DNA of 64,000 nt, from contig CM019067.1 of assembly GCA_009667805.1 (NCBI GenBank), positions 159,359,049-159,423,048 of the forward strand, written 5' to 3'. A program made the position numbers and the translations under genes. This stretch comes from Leptobrachium leishanense. Its lineage: Eukaryota; Chordata; Amphibia; Anura; Megophryidae. Of this stretch, positions 33,172 through 46,609 are shown in pieces; the stretch's first letter is position 1, and each line of letters starts with the position of its first letter. The notes beneath the pieces were generated by a model. That model did no database searches. It had not been told where the DNA came from and saw only the letters and a list, made by a program, of their open reading frames with translations.

Positions 33172-34559
33172 TAAATGCGGATGATTTAAATTTATCTGCA
33201 TTGCTTTGCCTATGTTTTTTTATTTAAAGCCGGCATGCTTTCCCCCCCGCTGCTCCAAGAAAGAAATGTGTTTAAAACTCCCGTCAGTATACAATGTCAT
33301 TGCAGTGTTAAACTGTCATATTCTCTTTTGATAAATGCAGGGCATGTCTCTGTGCTTATAGCTTGTAACATCTCTCTCCAGATATGTGGCTTCCTTTGAA
33401 GTCTTTACAGTTGTGATGGGCTCAAAGTGTAAGATTACAGAATGAAATCCTGCGTGACTGTCAAATGTTTTTCTGTATATGTGTATACACCAACGTGTGT
33501 GTGTATATGTATTGCATGTATGAGATTAAAAAAAATATAAACATATACAGACATGTGCTTGCAAAATCTACTTTTCTCCTCCCTCTTGATGGGATCAGCT
33601 TGACTGGAACAGATACATGGTTTGCCGAGCTCGAGTCCAATTTGTCGGAAGGAGGCCGATTATTTAAAAAATGTGTGTCACTTCTCTTCCCAGAGATTTA
33701 TCTCTGATCTTGTATTTCCTAACCTAAAGTGAAAAGCTTGTTTACAAGTGAGATTAGTTTTATGGGAATACACTTTGGAGAGGATTAGAAGATAGAAAAT
33801 CCTTCTGCGCAGGATGGGATGGCTGCGCCTTAATTCATCTCGCCTGAAGATTCAGCAATTACCTTTTTGAAACCTTCATAAGACTTGTTAAAAATAAATA
33901 AATTAGCTGCTTATCTCCACCTTTAACAAGCAGCATATTTGGCATTACTTCTGCATTAGCCTTCTCAGAAATGTATAGTAAATCCAAAAATCACTCCTGT
34001 TTTCTTATTCCCTGCTCGAGGATTTTTTTCGTTGTCTTTTTTTTGTTCTAAAAGTATGTGTTTATCTTTTATTCATATAGCTCTGATATATCCCATGGAT
34101 TGTACAGCCGTGTATTTGCAACATCAATATTTTCGTATTCTGTTTGAAAATCTGTTTTCTATTTAACAAAACCGATAGAAACAGACTATACACAAAGACT
34201 TGGTACACCATAACTCTTACGGTTCAATCCCTCCAATGGTGATGCTTAGCCTGTGCATATGCTGATGAGTACTAATAATTACATAGTTATTTTCAACATG
34301 TGTCCCTTCGTTACATGGCCATCTAATCCTCTTAATGCAATACCCGATACAACATTATTTAGATATTTACATTCTCTGCATGCAATTTGTGCTCCTGTAT
34401 GACATGGGCACTATCCAGTGATGTGTGCAATTCCTGTGCCATATGCCTGTTACATTTACAGCCGGTAATTGCAATGTTTGCCCCATCCTAACGCCACATA
34501 CGGCTTAATGCCTGTCCATCATTACATAACGTATTTCAGCCTATGAGTGCAATATCAAA

Positions 34560-34746
34560 TGGATGTCCAAACATTACATGGGCCATGCTCAAATAGTGAG
34601 TTAAATGTGTTTCCCATCATTACATGGCCATGCTCACATGTTGTGGGACATGCATATATCATCATTACATGGCCATGCTCACATGTTGTGGGACATGCAT
34701 ATATCAGCATTACATGGCCATGCTCACATGTTGTAGGACATGCATA
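34560..34746 (+). repeat. 45-bp minisatellite, left part
   Basis: Near-identical 45-base units (CATTACATGGCCATGCTCAC, then ATGTTGTGGGACATGCATATATCAT) fill 34617-34746; more diverged units (GTTACATGGCCATCTAATCC and similar) extend to the left. It continues beyond the Tc1 element at 36386. Confidence 0.93.
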
Positions 34747-34748
34747 TA

Positions 34749-36383
<1,635 letters not shown>

Positions 36384-36385
36384 TA

Positions 36386-36690
36386 TCATCATTACATGGC
36401 CATGCTCACATGTTGTGGGACATGCATATATCATCATTACATGGCCATGCTCACATGTTGTGGGACATGCATATATCATCATTACATGGCCATGCTCACA
36501 TGTTGTGTGACATGCATAGACCATCATTACATGGCCAGGCTCAGATGTAGAGTGTCATGCTTTTCCCAGCGGTATATGACCAGACTCAAGTGATAAGTAA
36601 AATTTGTGTCCCATCATTTACCTGACTATGTTCACATGGTGTGGTAAATGTGTGTCCTGTTGTTATATGACCATGCCCACATGGTATCAT
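36386..36690 (+). repeat. 45-bp minisatellite, right part
   Basis: Three near-identical units follow the Tc1 element, then diverged units (ATTACATGGCCAGGCTCAGATG, and TTATATGACCATGCCCACATGG) up to the L2 tail. Similar diverged units resume at 37555-37770 after the L2 tail and LTR, so one array has been split twice. Confidence 0.9.
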
Positions 36691-36694
36691 GCCC

Positions 36695-36955
36695 AAGCTC
36701 TTGGTCGATCATCATGCAGTGTCTGCTATACTCTCTCTCTAGTAATTATCTCCACACTCCCGTGTTTCCTTTTTTTCACTTGCCTTAGTCCCTTAGATTG
36801 TAAACTCACAGGATGTCTGGCTGAGCACTTTTATAAAGTGCTGCAATAACAGGACAATTATCCTACGGACAGGCCATCTGTCCCTAATTTTTTATTGTTT
36901 ATTATGTCACCTGTACGTGTACATTGTAAAGCGCTATGGAATCTGTTGGCGCTGT
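36695..36955 (+). mobile_element. L2-type LINE 3' end, left of the LTR
   Basis: CCTTAGATTGTAAACTCACAGG and ATTGTAAAGCGCTATGGAATC with GTTGGCGCT are the L2 3' end, as in the copy at 42700-42860. It continues at 37533 (AGAAGTACTTGTAACTG) after a solo LTR. Confidence 0.85.
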
Positions 36956-37527
36956 TGTGACGAAACGGCCATCCCAATGTTTATTTGCAAGTATTTTGCT
37001 TTACAGTTTATTGTCTCTGTGTAGAGTGTTGTGTGATGTGCTGTGCTGTTGTCAATGTGTGTATCTGTATGTTACAGTTATAAATTGTTATATTTTGCAT
37101 TCACAAAAAAGTAGGAGAGGACCCTGCTCAAGAGCTTGCACTCTACTCTAACCTCTTGTCTGCTTCCACCCCCTCTCTGCATATTGTAGACTTACTGCTG
37201 TAAGAAGACTCCTTGGTTTCCCTCTAGTCCTAGTACCCTGTTTAGATAAGACGCATGTGTAAACAATCCATTGTGTTGGATGGCTCTTTCTATTGTTCTC
37301 TGACTGGAGACTCTTGATCTTATCTGTAATGTATTCTTTAAGGGAGGGGGTTGTGTCTCAACTGTTAACTGTGTGTATTTGAAATAAAGAAGCATTCTCC
37401 ATTTTGGATTGAAACTGAAAAGATCTCCAGTGTGTTATTGCCTGCGTCTGGCCCAGAAGCAGTACTTCTGCAAAAGACTGGCTTAAAGGGGAGCAGTCTG
37501 CACGTGGACGGAAACCCCCACGTTACA
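36956..37527 (+). mobile_element. Solo LTR, 572 bp
   Basis: Begins TGTGACGAAACGG and ends CCCACGTTACA, flanked by a perfect 5-bp duplication GCTGT at 36951-36955 and 37528-37532. An AATAAA signal lies at 37383-37388, with the usual spacing to the 3' end. TG..CA ends and a 5-bp duplication fit a gypsy-type or retrovirus-like LTR. No internal retroviral genes are present, so it is the product of LTR-LTR recombination. It interrupts an L2 tail at its GGCGCT|TATAAA-type position. Confidence 0.88.
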
Positions 37528-37532
37528 GCTGT

Positions 37533-37560
37533 AGAAGTACTTGTAACTGTAACATGGTGA
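37533..37560 (+). mobile_element. L2 3' end, right of the LTR
   Basis: AGAAGTACTTGTAACTGTAAC matches the last bases of the L2 tail (compare TAAATACTTGTAACTG at 42836-42852), completing the L2 copy split by the LTR. Confidence 0.8.
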
Positions 37561-39039
37561 GTGAAATGTGTGTCCTATAATTACATGACCAAGGTCAGTT
37601 AGTGAGTGAATTGTTTTTCCTATTACATGGCCATGCTCAGATGTTGAGTGAAATGCGTGTCCCATACTTAACTGATCATGATCAGAAAGTGAGTGAAATG
37701 TTTTTTCATTCTATGACCATGCTCGCATGGTGAATGAAATGTGTATCTCATTTTACCTGGCCATGCTTATTTAGTGAGTGCGCACTATACAATCCTCACG
37801 GCAATGACTGACCTGACACTGAATGAAGTGCCAATTCTATTGCTCCAAATGTCTGCCATGTCTCAGCTATCAAAAAGGCCGTCATTATTCCCGTACATAG
37901 CAAACATAATTTGCATATTAACATTTAATTCTATCACATTTAATCCAAAAGATAACTGTCAGCAAAGAATGTCATAGTTATTCAGTTAAAATACACTGTA
38001 CCCAGCTGCTGGTGGGGAGAAACTGCACATATTAATCACTACTGCGTTTTGCTAACTTTTCTTGCTTTATACTTTTTTGCTTTTGTTATTTATCACTTTA
38101 AGCCACTCTAACAGAATGTCACTTACTGCACAGCAGAAATAAAAAAGCCAAACCCCAGCTGTGGTTATAATTTGCCATTAATTCTGTTGGTTTGACTCCT
38201 ACTCCTACCTCTTGAAATCTGCTGTTAAAAATGTTTTATACTATTGCCTTCCTTTCTTGTTTTGTTTGTGTTGTATTTTTTTTTTTTTTTTTACTTTTAC
38301 AGCTTCTTCGTCACATGTTGGTATAAAGTGCAGAGTTGGATACAGATGAGAAGTTTAGCCATCCTGTCTGTTCGTTTTATTCAAGCTTTAAAAGCTCAGA
38401 CTGCATTTTATGTTTTGGCTTCATTTTATGTTCGCTATAGAGATAGGTCTGCCGATTTATTTATTTTTTTCTTTATTTTATTTGATTAGCATTCCTGCTG
38501 CGAGACTTCTCCGTAAAACCACCTCTCTCTGTGAAGTACTTCCTTGAATGTCCCCGGAGCCTCAGTCTTAAAAGAGACATTAGAATTCTGGTTTCTCTCA
38601 TATCAAGGAGCATTTTGTAACATTTTACGAATTATGGGGTTTGTTTAATGTTGTGTTTTAAAATGCTCTGAGAGTTGGAAGGAAAGCAAAGTAGGCCATG
38701 GAAGTGATAATAATTAAAAGCGCACTTTATTAGGTTTAATATTATTTTTTATTTATTTTTAAATTTAACAGAAGTCAAATAGGACTTTTGCATTTAATGA
38801 CTGTGACTTAACATCTCATTAAACAATAAAAATTCAATTGATCCTATCGAATGCTTTAATGAGGATCTGGAATGGGTAACACCACATCGCTCTAAGAAAT
38901 ACCCTAACATACAATACCTTTGGGATAGTGTTGTGCTGGTTACTTTGTCAGAGCTACAGTTCTCACAGTGGCTGGGATAAGGAGCAGGAGACCTGCCTGC
39001 AATGTCTGAGAAACCTGTAAAAAGTACCTGTAAAACACT

Positions 39040-40491
39040 ACAAATTCATTCTCCGTTCCTACAGTCTCGGTTTATCTCTCACTAAACTTCTTTCTCGTCC
39101 CTCATCTCCACCTTTTCTCATGATTCCAGACGCCTGTTTCACACTTTCAATCTGTTAATGCGCCCACTTCCACTCTAGCGCTGCAGAAACTGTTGGCGCT
39201 ATATAAGTTATGACAATAATAATAACCTTCTACCTTTTCAGACTACTTCACATATATGATTACTAAACTTGAAATCTCTAGACTAGAAATCACTTCACTG
39301 CCCACCTCCATTAACCATTCAACCTCATTCACTCCTTCATTCCCTGCTCCCTCTTCTACTATATCTTCCTTTTCTCCAGTCTCAGAGGTGGATGTCTCAG
39401 CACTTTACATGTCCTCCTGCCTAACCACATGTCCACTTGACTCCATCCCTCGCAACTTATTCGGTCTGTCCTGCTGGTTATTGCCCCTGCCTTGACTCAT
39501 ATTTTCAACCTCTTCCCCTCTGCTGTCGAACATGCTCTGATCACCTCCCATTATAAAGATTCTTGATCCCGTCTTTATCCCACCTTACTTTCCAACTAAT
39601 GTGCCATCTCTTTGCCCCCCTTAGCCTCTAAAATCTTAGAATTCCTAGTCTATGACCAACTCACTCAGGGTTTCTCGCTGCTAACTCTCTACTTGATTCG
39701 CACGAGTCCCAGCACTCCACTGAGACTGTTCTGACCAGGTGACTAATGACCTGCTAAAACCAAGGGTCACTTCTTCCTGCTTATTCTTCTTGACCTTTCT
39801 ACCGCATTTGACACTCTCCTGCTCCACACGCTGAGTCAACTTGGCTCCTTCAGTGTCTCCTTCACTGGTGCCTCTTCACCCCCAGTTCCTCTCTCACTTG
39901 GAGTACCTCAAGGCTCTGTTCTGGATCCCCTACTCGTCTTGATCTATTTCGCCTCTCTTGGAAACCTTAATCTCTTCCTATGGATTCCAATATCACCTCT
40001 ATGCTGACAACGCCCAAATCTACCTTTCCTCTCCCGATCTCTCGTCTCCGGTGTTTGACGGTGTTACTACCTGCCAGTTGGTTGTCTACGACTGGATGAC
40101 TTCCTGTTTCCTAGAGCTCAACCTCTCTAAAACTGAACTTCTCGTCTTCCCACTCTCTAAAACAACATTACTCTACCCATTTCCTTTCAGGTGAATGGAA
40201 CCACTACCTCTCGGAGTCCTCTTTTTTTTTTTTTTTTCTTTTGCTTTTTTGAGAAAGTATTTTACTAGGAAGGATACATTGAAATTTCTCTCATTTTCAA
40301 GTATGTTCTGGGTGGCGAGTATGACTCTGATCTTTCCTTTACTCCTCACATTCAGTTGCTAACCAAATCTTGCTGCTTCCACCAAAAAAACATTGCACGG
40401 GACCGCCCCTTTCTTAATCAGAACTCTACTAAAAGGCTCATCCATGCTCTTATCTCCCGCCTTGACTACTGTAACATCCTTCTCTCTGGTC
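39040..40491 (+). pseudogene. L2 LINE ORF2 remnant, reverse transcriptase
   Basis: ORF2 of L2 LINEs encodes endonuclease and reverse transcriptase. Decayed + strand frames give TCPLDSIPRNLFGLSCW (SCPLDPIP region), LASKILEFLVYDQL, motif A as [14 protein letters not shown], motif B region as [12 protein letters not shown], motif C as YADN (usual YADD), then WMTSCFLELNLSKTELLVFP and DSDLSFTPHIQLL. Many frame shifts and stops. A short L2 3' tail (CTAGCGCTGCAGAAACTG to TATATAAG) is embedded at 39172-39225, and a LINE tail at about 40220-40320. It is cut at 40491 by the piggyBac-like element and resumes at 42250. Confidence 0.9.
40220..40320 (-). mobile_element. Short LINE 3' tail inserted in the L2 ORF2
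   Basis: A poly-T run, then AAAGTATTTTACTAGGAAGG and GTATGTTCTGGGTGGCGAGTAT: the recurrent CR1/L2-type tail. It separates the L2 peptides GTTTSRSP and DSDLSFTPHIQ, which are nearly adjacent in an intact ORF2. Confidence 0.8.
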
Positions 40492-41104
40492 TTAACCCTT
40501 TCGCTGTGGATGACGTGTAGAGGGCATCCTCGGGATCGTTCGCTGTGTGCGGAGGACGTCCCCCACACGTCATGGGGTCTCCACAGCGAAAGAGGAGACC
40601 CCTTGCTTCTAGAAAAGAGTCCCAGGGTGGTCTGTCTTCCTTAAAGTCAGACTGTCCCTTTAGAACCCTCCCGATGCACTTACATCATCGCGCCGGCGTG
40701 CGATTAAAGCAGTTTCAGGCGACTGCCCGGGAGAGTGCCTGAAATGGCGATGGGGTCCTTTAGACCTTTCTTTCTCCTGATCAGTAAAAGTTTGAAACTC
40801 ATCGCTGGAAAGGTCATGGTCTGACCTGACCTTTTCAGGATGCCTCTCTTTAACCCATTAGGTGCCAGATCATGGACTTCTCCCGGAGGTGGCTGAAATC
40901 TTGGATGTCAGCCAAGCCCCCAGGCGTCCCCCCTCCCACTGATGTCATCGGGCACCCATGGAATTCCCTATGGTTGAGATAGCAGGGTCCAAATGACCCC
41001 ACTGTATCCTGATCAGGGGCAGCTAAAGGGCCATGTTTGGTGTCATTGCAAAAGGCCTGATCATGGCCTTTCCAATGATACCAAACATGACCAGGTTAAA
41101 TTAA

Positions 41105-41739
41105 CCTCCCTGGCGGTATTCCCGAGTGTGACTCGGGGTTAAATTTCGCTACCGCGAACTGTAACCCCGAGCCACACTCGGGCTGCATACTCACCTCATC
41201 CTGCGCTCCCCCGCAGTGTGATCGCGGCGACTTGCTTCCTGGTAACGCTCCCTGCGAGTCACACGATGCAGGGGGGCGGGACTAGGCAGCAAACTGGAAA
41301 AAAAAAAAAGAATACACTGTATTCCAATGTAAAATTTCGAGCAGCATGACCTGCTCATGAACGGCTACTAGGTGGTACTAAAGGATCAGAAACAGACCAT
41401 ACATAGTCTAATATTGCACCCCTGTTTTCTGAAAGATTTCAGTGATTTTTTTTATTATTTTATTGAAAATAATTTATTAGCATTATTTTGGATAATTATT
41501 TTTGGGATAATAAATTATCATGTTGTGTTTCAAACTTTATCGGACTCAGTGTATTTACTATTTATTTATTTTATTTATTTATAAAGGATTTTACCAGGAA
41601 GGACTCTTGCTTGCACGGATTTCAGTACGTTATTCCTAATTATTACAGGCTTACTATGTATAAAAACACATTTCCTTTCAAAACAATTTGAGACGCTTTT
41701 AGACACAAAATTCTGAAAACAATTAGACCGCCAGGGAGG
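41105..41739. mobile_element. Second piggyBac-like MITE, nested, 635 bp
   Basis: Ends CCTCCCTGGCGGT and ACCGCCAGGGAGG, perfect inverted repeats, with TTAA at 41101-41104 and 41740-41743. A subterminal repeat CCCGAGTGTGACTCGGG follows the left end. It contains a 5'-truncated LINE tail at about 41575-41605. Confidence 0.93.
41572..41605 (-). mobile_element. Very short LINE 3' tail
   Basis: TTTATTTATAAAGGATTTTACCAGGAAGGA in + orientation (split phrase: TTTATTTATAAAGG, ATTTTACCAGGAAGGA). Only about 34 bases of the recurrent LINE tail are present. Confidence 0.75.
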
Positions 41740-41954
41740 TTAAAAAAAATGGTAATGGTCTTTATTAATGCAACACTATTGTTCACTTTTCAATTATAAT
41801 GTAAACAATGATGCTGCCCCAACGAAAAAAATCAAATTAACGTTAGCTAAAATCCCATATTTTCTCAGAAAAATAGAGTAAACGGTTCCCATTTCAAATT
41901 TTTCTAACAAGCTTGCTTCATAGAATATATAACCGTAAAGGCTTGGATGATAAA

Positions 41955-41990
41955 TGTATCCTTCCTGGTAAAATACTTTATAAATAAAAT
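41955..41990 (+). mobile_element. Very short LINE 3' tail, opposite strand
   Basis: TGTATCCTTCCTGGTAAAAT then ACTTTATAAATAAA. The related MITE at 10522-11713 lacks these bases between GCATG.TAAA and ATGTGAAA, showing that they were inserted after the two MITE copies diverged. Confidence 0.8.
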
Positions 41991-42249
41991 GTGAAAAAAA
42001 AAATATTTTACACACTGTAGATGATTGAAAAGTTTAATGGAAATTCACATTTTTGTTATAGCATTCTGGCAGGACATGATGTATGCATATAATTATGATA
42101 TATTATGAATATGCTGAAAAAAGGATATATAATTTGTCTGGGTCCTACAATAAAACATGACTTCAAATTGTGTTTAAACATTATGAGCACAAATTGTAAA
42201 AATGACCTCCGCACATAGACGTGAAATGGCTCGGCAGTGAAAGGGTTAA

Positions 42250-42860
42250 GCGGTTCCAGATTCTCCTTCTGCAGTCTGTAATGAATGCCTGTGCAAGGCT
42301 CATCCACCTCACCTCTTGCACCTCACAACCTTTGTTAATCTCTACGCTGGCTCCCTGTCTCCTATAGAATCCAATTCAAAATACTGGAGCTCACGTACAA
42401 AGCTCTCCATAACCGTGACCCTGTCTACATCTCCTCCCTTATTAGCAGGTACATCCTGTCCCGACCACTTCGCTCTGCCAATGATCTGATGTGATAGTCT
42501 TCCCAACTCCTGCCTTAAAGACTTCTCCCGAGCTGCTCCCTTTTTATGGAACTCCCTCCTACATAACAATAGACTCCCAGTCTCTCCAGTCTTTCAAGAA
42601 GTCTCTGAAAACGCATTACTTTAGAGAAGCCCATCAGCTTATTCCATAATCCCCCATTGTTCATTTCTTATACCATCTTCCCACATGCACCCTGCTACTT
42701 CATGTTCTCGATTTATCCTTCCTCTTAGATTGTAAACTCTCAAGCAGGGTCCTCTCTCCTACTGTTCTGTGTTTTAAACTTGTATGTATATTTGTGTCAC
42801 CCGTTGTACAGTGCTACGGAACTTGTTAGCGCTTTATAAATACTTGTAACTGTGTGTACT
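42250..42860 (+). pseudogene. L2 LINE ORF2 C-terminus and 3' end
   Basis: Continuation of the L2 at 39040-40491: LLLQSVMNACARLIHLTS, then a decayed C-terminus, then the 3' part with CTTAGATTGTAAACTCTCAAG, GTACAGTGCTACGGAACTTG, TTAGCGCTTTATAAATAC and TTGTAACTG. Stops are frequent. The - strand ORF at 42342-42569 is antisense noise. Confidence 0.85.
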
Positions 42861-43106
42861 GTCTGTCAGTGTGGTGTGCTATGTATGTGTGAAGTGTGTG
42901 TATACTCTGTTTATATTTGTTTCAATTGTGTGTGAGCTATGTATATAGCTGGGTGTGTGTATGTGCTCTTATAGCTGTGTGGCCATTTGTTTGTGCTCTG
43001 TATACAGCTGCGTGTCCGTATATGTTTGGGTTCTGTATAGCTCTATATCCTATGTATATATGTGATATGTGCACTATACAGTATATATCTGTGTGTGTAA
43101 TGTGTA
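42860..43106 (+). repeat. Degenerate TGTG-rich tract
   Basis: Runs of GTGTGTGT mixed with TATGTATATAT; the tract probably grew from the LINE's 3' simple repeat. A TA in it was the target of the Tc1 element at 43109, and the tract resumes after 44731. Confidence 0.7.
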
Positions 43107-43108
43107 TA

Positions 43109-44729
43109 CAGTCAGGTCCAGAAATATTGTGACATCGACACAATTCTAACATCTTTGGCTCTATACACCACCACAATGGAGTTGGAATGAAACAAACACA
43201 ATGTGCTTTAACTGCAGACTGTCAGCTTTAATTTGAGGGTATGTACATCCAACTCAGGTGAACGGTGTAGGACTTACAGCAGTTTGCAGATGTGCCTCCC
43301 ACTTGTTAAGGGACCAAAGGTAATGGGACAGAATAATAATCAGAAATCAAACTTTCCCTTCTTAATACTTGGTTGCAAATCCTTTGCAGACAATCAGAGC
43401 CTGAAGTCTGGAATGCATAGACATCACCAGACGCTGGGTTTCATCCCTGGTGATGCTCTGCCAGGCCTCTACTGCAACTGTCTTCAGTTCCTGCTTGTTC
43501 TTGGGGCATTTTCCCTTCAGTTTTGTCTTCAGCAAGTGAAATACATGCTCAATGGGATTCAGGTCAAGTGATTGACTTGGCCATTGCATAACATTCCACT
43601 TCTGTCCCTTCAAAAACTCTTTGGTTGCTTTTGCAGTATGCTTTGAGTCATTGTCCATCTGCACTGTGAAGCGCCGTCCAATGAGTTCTGCAGCATTTGG
43701 CTGAATGTGAGCAGATAATATTGCCCGAAACACTTCAGAATTCATCCTGCTGCTTTTGTCAGCAGTCACATCATCAATAAATACAAGAGAACCAGTTCCA
43801 TTGGCAGCCATACATGCCCACGCCATGACACTACCATGCTTCACTGATGAGGTGGTATGCTTAGGATCATGAGCAGTTCCATTCCTTCTCCATACTCTTC
43901 TCTTCCCATCACTCTGGTACAAGTTGATCTTGGTCTCATCTGTCCATAGGATCTTGTTCCAGAACTGTGAAGGCTTTGTTAGGTGTTGTTTGGCAAACTC
44001 TAATCTGGCCTTCCTGTTTTTGAGGCTCACCAATGGTTTACATCTTGTGGTGAACACTCTGTATTCACTCTGGTGAAGTCTTCTCTTGATTTGTTGACTT
44101 TTTACACACATACACCTACCTCCTGGAGAGTGTTCAGAGAGTTCTGGCCAACTGTTGTGAAGGGTGTTTTCTTCACCAGGGAAAGAATTCTTCGGTCATC
44201 CACCACAGTTGTTTTCCATGGTCTTCCATGGCGTTCCTTCTTTTTGAGAATGTTCCAAACAGTTGTTTTGGCCACGCCTAATGTTCTTGCTATTTCTCTG
44301 ATGGGTTTGTTTTGTTTCTTCAGCCTAATGATGGCTTGCTTCACTGATCGTGACAGCTCTTTGGATCTCATTTTGAGAGTTGACGGCAACAGATTCCAAA
44401 TGCAAATAGCACACTTGAAATGAACTCTGGGCCTTTTATCTGCACATTGTAATTGGGGTAATGAGGGAATATCACACACCTGGCCATGGAACAGCTGAGA
44501 AGCCAATTGTCCCATTACCTTTGGTCCTTTAACAAGTGGGAGGCACATCTGCAAACTGCTGTAAGTCCTACACCGTTCACCTGAGTTGGATGTACATACC
44601 CTCAAATTAAAGCTGACAGTCTGCAGTTAAAGCACATTGTGTTTGTTTCATTCCAACTCCATTGTGGTGGTGTATAGAGCAAAAGATGTTAGAATTGTGT
44701 CGATGTCCCAATATTTCTGGACCTGACTG
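43109..44729. mobile_element. Tc1-type transposon, 1,621 bp, long near-identical TIRs
   Basis: Ends CAGTCAGGTCCAGAAATATTG on both sides in inverted orientation; TA at 43107-43108 and 44730-44731. Inverted repeats run about 220 bases to AGGTAATGGGAC with about four differences, which suggests a young insertion. A transposase with one frameshift lies on the - strand. Confidence 0.97.
43362..44371 (-). pseudogene. Tc1 transposase, one frameshift
   Basis: Starts at ATG 44369-44371 (MRSKELSRSVKQAIIRLKK). The helix-turn-helix is seen in PIREIARTLGVAKTTVWNIL, with GRPWKTTVVDDRRI after it. The frame shifts near 44104-44111 after LQEVGVCV and resumes KSQQIKRRLHQ. Catalytic residues follow: D in ILWTDETKINLYQSDGKR, D in VQMDNDSKHTAKATKE, E in LDLNPIEHVFHLL. 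It ends ALIVCKGFATKY. About 336 codons, the normal length. Apart from the frameshift it looks whole, and this copy differs from the transposases at 16686 and 35131, so it is a third Tc1 lineage. Confidence 0.94.
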
Positions 44730-44731
44730 TA

Positions 44732-46600
44732 TATCTGTATTCTGTACATATAAGTGTGTTTGCTGTGCATATGAGTTACGTTTCTGTATTCGTGTAAAGA
44801 TATTCGGTGGGGGGTTTGAAAAACTTGGTGAGTTCTCTCACCACCACCCCAGGACTTGACCCCTGGTGTTAGATGACCCTTATAGCTTAAGAAGCTGTTT
44901 GCGACCCTATCATGTAGGTGCCCGGAGAACAAAATATGAGTATTGTGAATACCCTGACATGTGGACAACAACATGTGGGTCAATGAAAAATTAAATTAAA
45001 AAAAGTCATGAAAAAGTAATAAGAATGATGATTAAGATTAAGAATGAAAAATAAAACCTGAACGCATATGGCATGAACAATATGGAAGCAGTGTACATGT
45101 GGACTGAATCAAAAATCTAAATAGAACACGTTGAAAAATGATGTTTGTGCCTGAAAACGACATGTTGCTAATGCAGTGAATGATAATGCAAGTAGAGTGT
45201 AAAATGAAAATGAACAACTGAAGATGTAAATAAATGGTGGTAAAAAAATGTAAAGTGAAAATAAATCAAGACTAGGCCATGCAGGAGATGAGAATATGAA
45301 GAATGAGAAGGTAGCAACAAAAAGGGAAGGACCTGTGTGTGTCCTCCAGGATCCTTTAATGGATATATAACGACCAGGCACCAGATTTTCAGATTTGGCT
45401 ACAGAGGCAGCCAAACAAGTGCCTCCCCTTAGCTTAAGGATATCTGTATGTATATATAATAAATTCTACCAGTCATATTGTGCAGTCATGTATTCACCTG
45501 TAACAGTGTATGTATGCTAGCTGTTACTTCTCTTGACAGTTACTTTCTTTTCCTGCGACTTAATTTCTATGAATTCTTAGCTTTCAGGTTGATGAAGAGA
45601 TGGCAGAATCATTTAGAATTTGGAGTATATTTCTTAATCTTCAAAAGCGCCTTAAGCTTGTCCTCTGTGGGATGTGTGAATGTTTTTCAGCGGTGTGTTT
45701 ATCGTAACGTCTATGCATCTTGCAGAGCTGCATGTGGCTTCTTCTGCTAGAAGCCATACTGGGAACATGAACACTGCAAATCCGACAATCCCATCACACC
45801 AAGAAGGCAGGTCATCTTATTCCTCCTGGAGTTCGAGCGTAGATAAATTATTTTATTTTGTATTCTTTGCTGGTGTTTCATTGAGATTTGCTAGTTTTAT
45901 CGTTTGAGCAAAAGCTGGAGTAGAAGACAGAAAAGTGAAGGATGCTGCCATGCTTCTCCTTCGCCTACATAAAGATTTCTGGGTACCAATTCTTTCTGAC
46001 AACTCCGCTTATCACCCAAATACATCATTTGCCTTATAACAGGTCTTGGTGTGGACTATAGGAACATTAATTCCATCACTAAAGCGCGTTCATTGTTTGA
46101 TTTGTTGTAAAAGAGTCTGTCTGGTTATTGTTTCCTTTTTAAAGTTTAAATCGGTATCCTAAATTATTGTTTTATGCTTTTCCCATTTCACTTTCGCACT
46201 GGAAAAGCAGAGTCTTTTTATATACTGCAATCACCTAGGTTCGAGCGAGTTCACGGAGCAGAAATGTTCTTTTCAAACCTTCGCCAGTCCAATTAGTCAT
46301 TATTAAGAAAATCTGTACACTCAGTAGACAGTGGTGAATTTAAAAGAAGCTCGAGAAGAATTTTAAAATAGAATAAAATAAAATCTATTCCATTTGCCCT
46401 CGCGTAAACACCTGTCATAGCATTTTACTGCTCGAACAGTTTGTTGCTCTCATAAATATAGCAAATAACAATCATTATGTTTTTTTTATGTTATTTGGTT
46501 TTCACTTTCACCTTATTTCTTTCATGGTATATCTAATACAGCTAACATAATCTAAAAAAAAATCATTTGATAGTCAAAATCTGCTCACACTCAACCCAAA
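44732..46600. other. Unclassified intron sequence
   Basis: 44732-45440 contains an imperfect arm near CTCTCACCACCACCCC and a low-complexity A-rich stretch (45000-45330). Nothing in 45440-46600 is recognised. Confidence 0.6.
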
Positions 46601-46609
46601 ACAATATTT

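Larger units (their letters stand above)
40496..42245. mobile_element. piggyBac-like MITE interrupting the L2
   Basis: Ends CCCTTTCGCTG and, as reverse complement, CCCTTTCACTG; TTAA at 40492-40495 and 42246-42249. The interior (AGGCCTGATCATGGCCTTTCC; CATTTCAATTATAATG-like; CACGTGAAATGGCTCGG-like) matches 10522-11713. It holds a second TTAA element at 41105-41739 and two LINE-tail insertions. Several stems are still visible on its left side (GCTGACATC-type arms). The ORFs inside are not genes. Confidence 0.9.
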
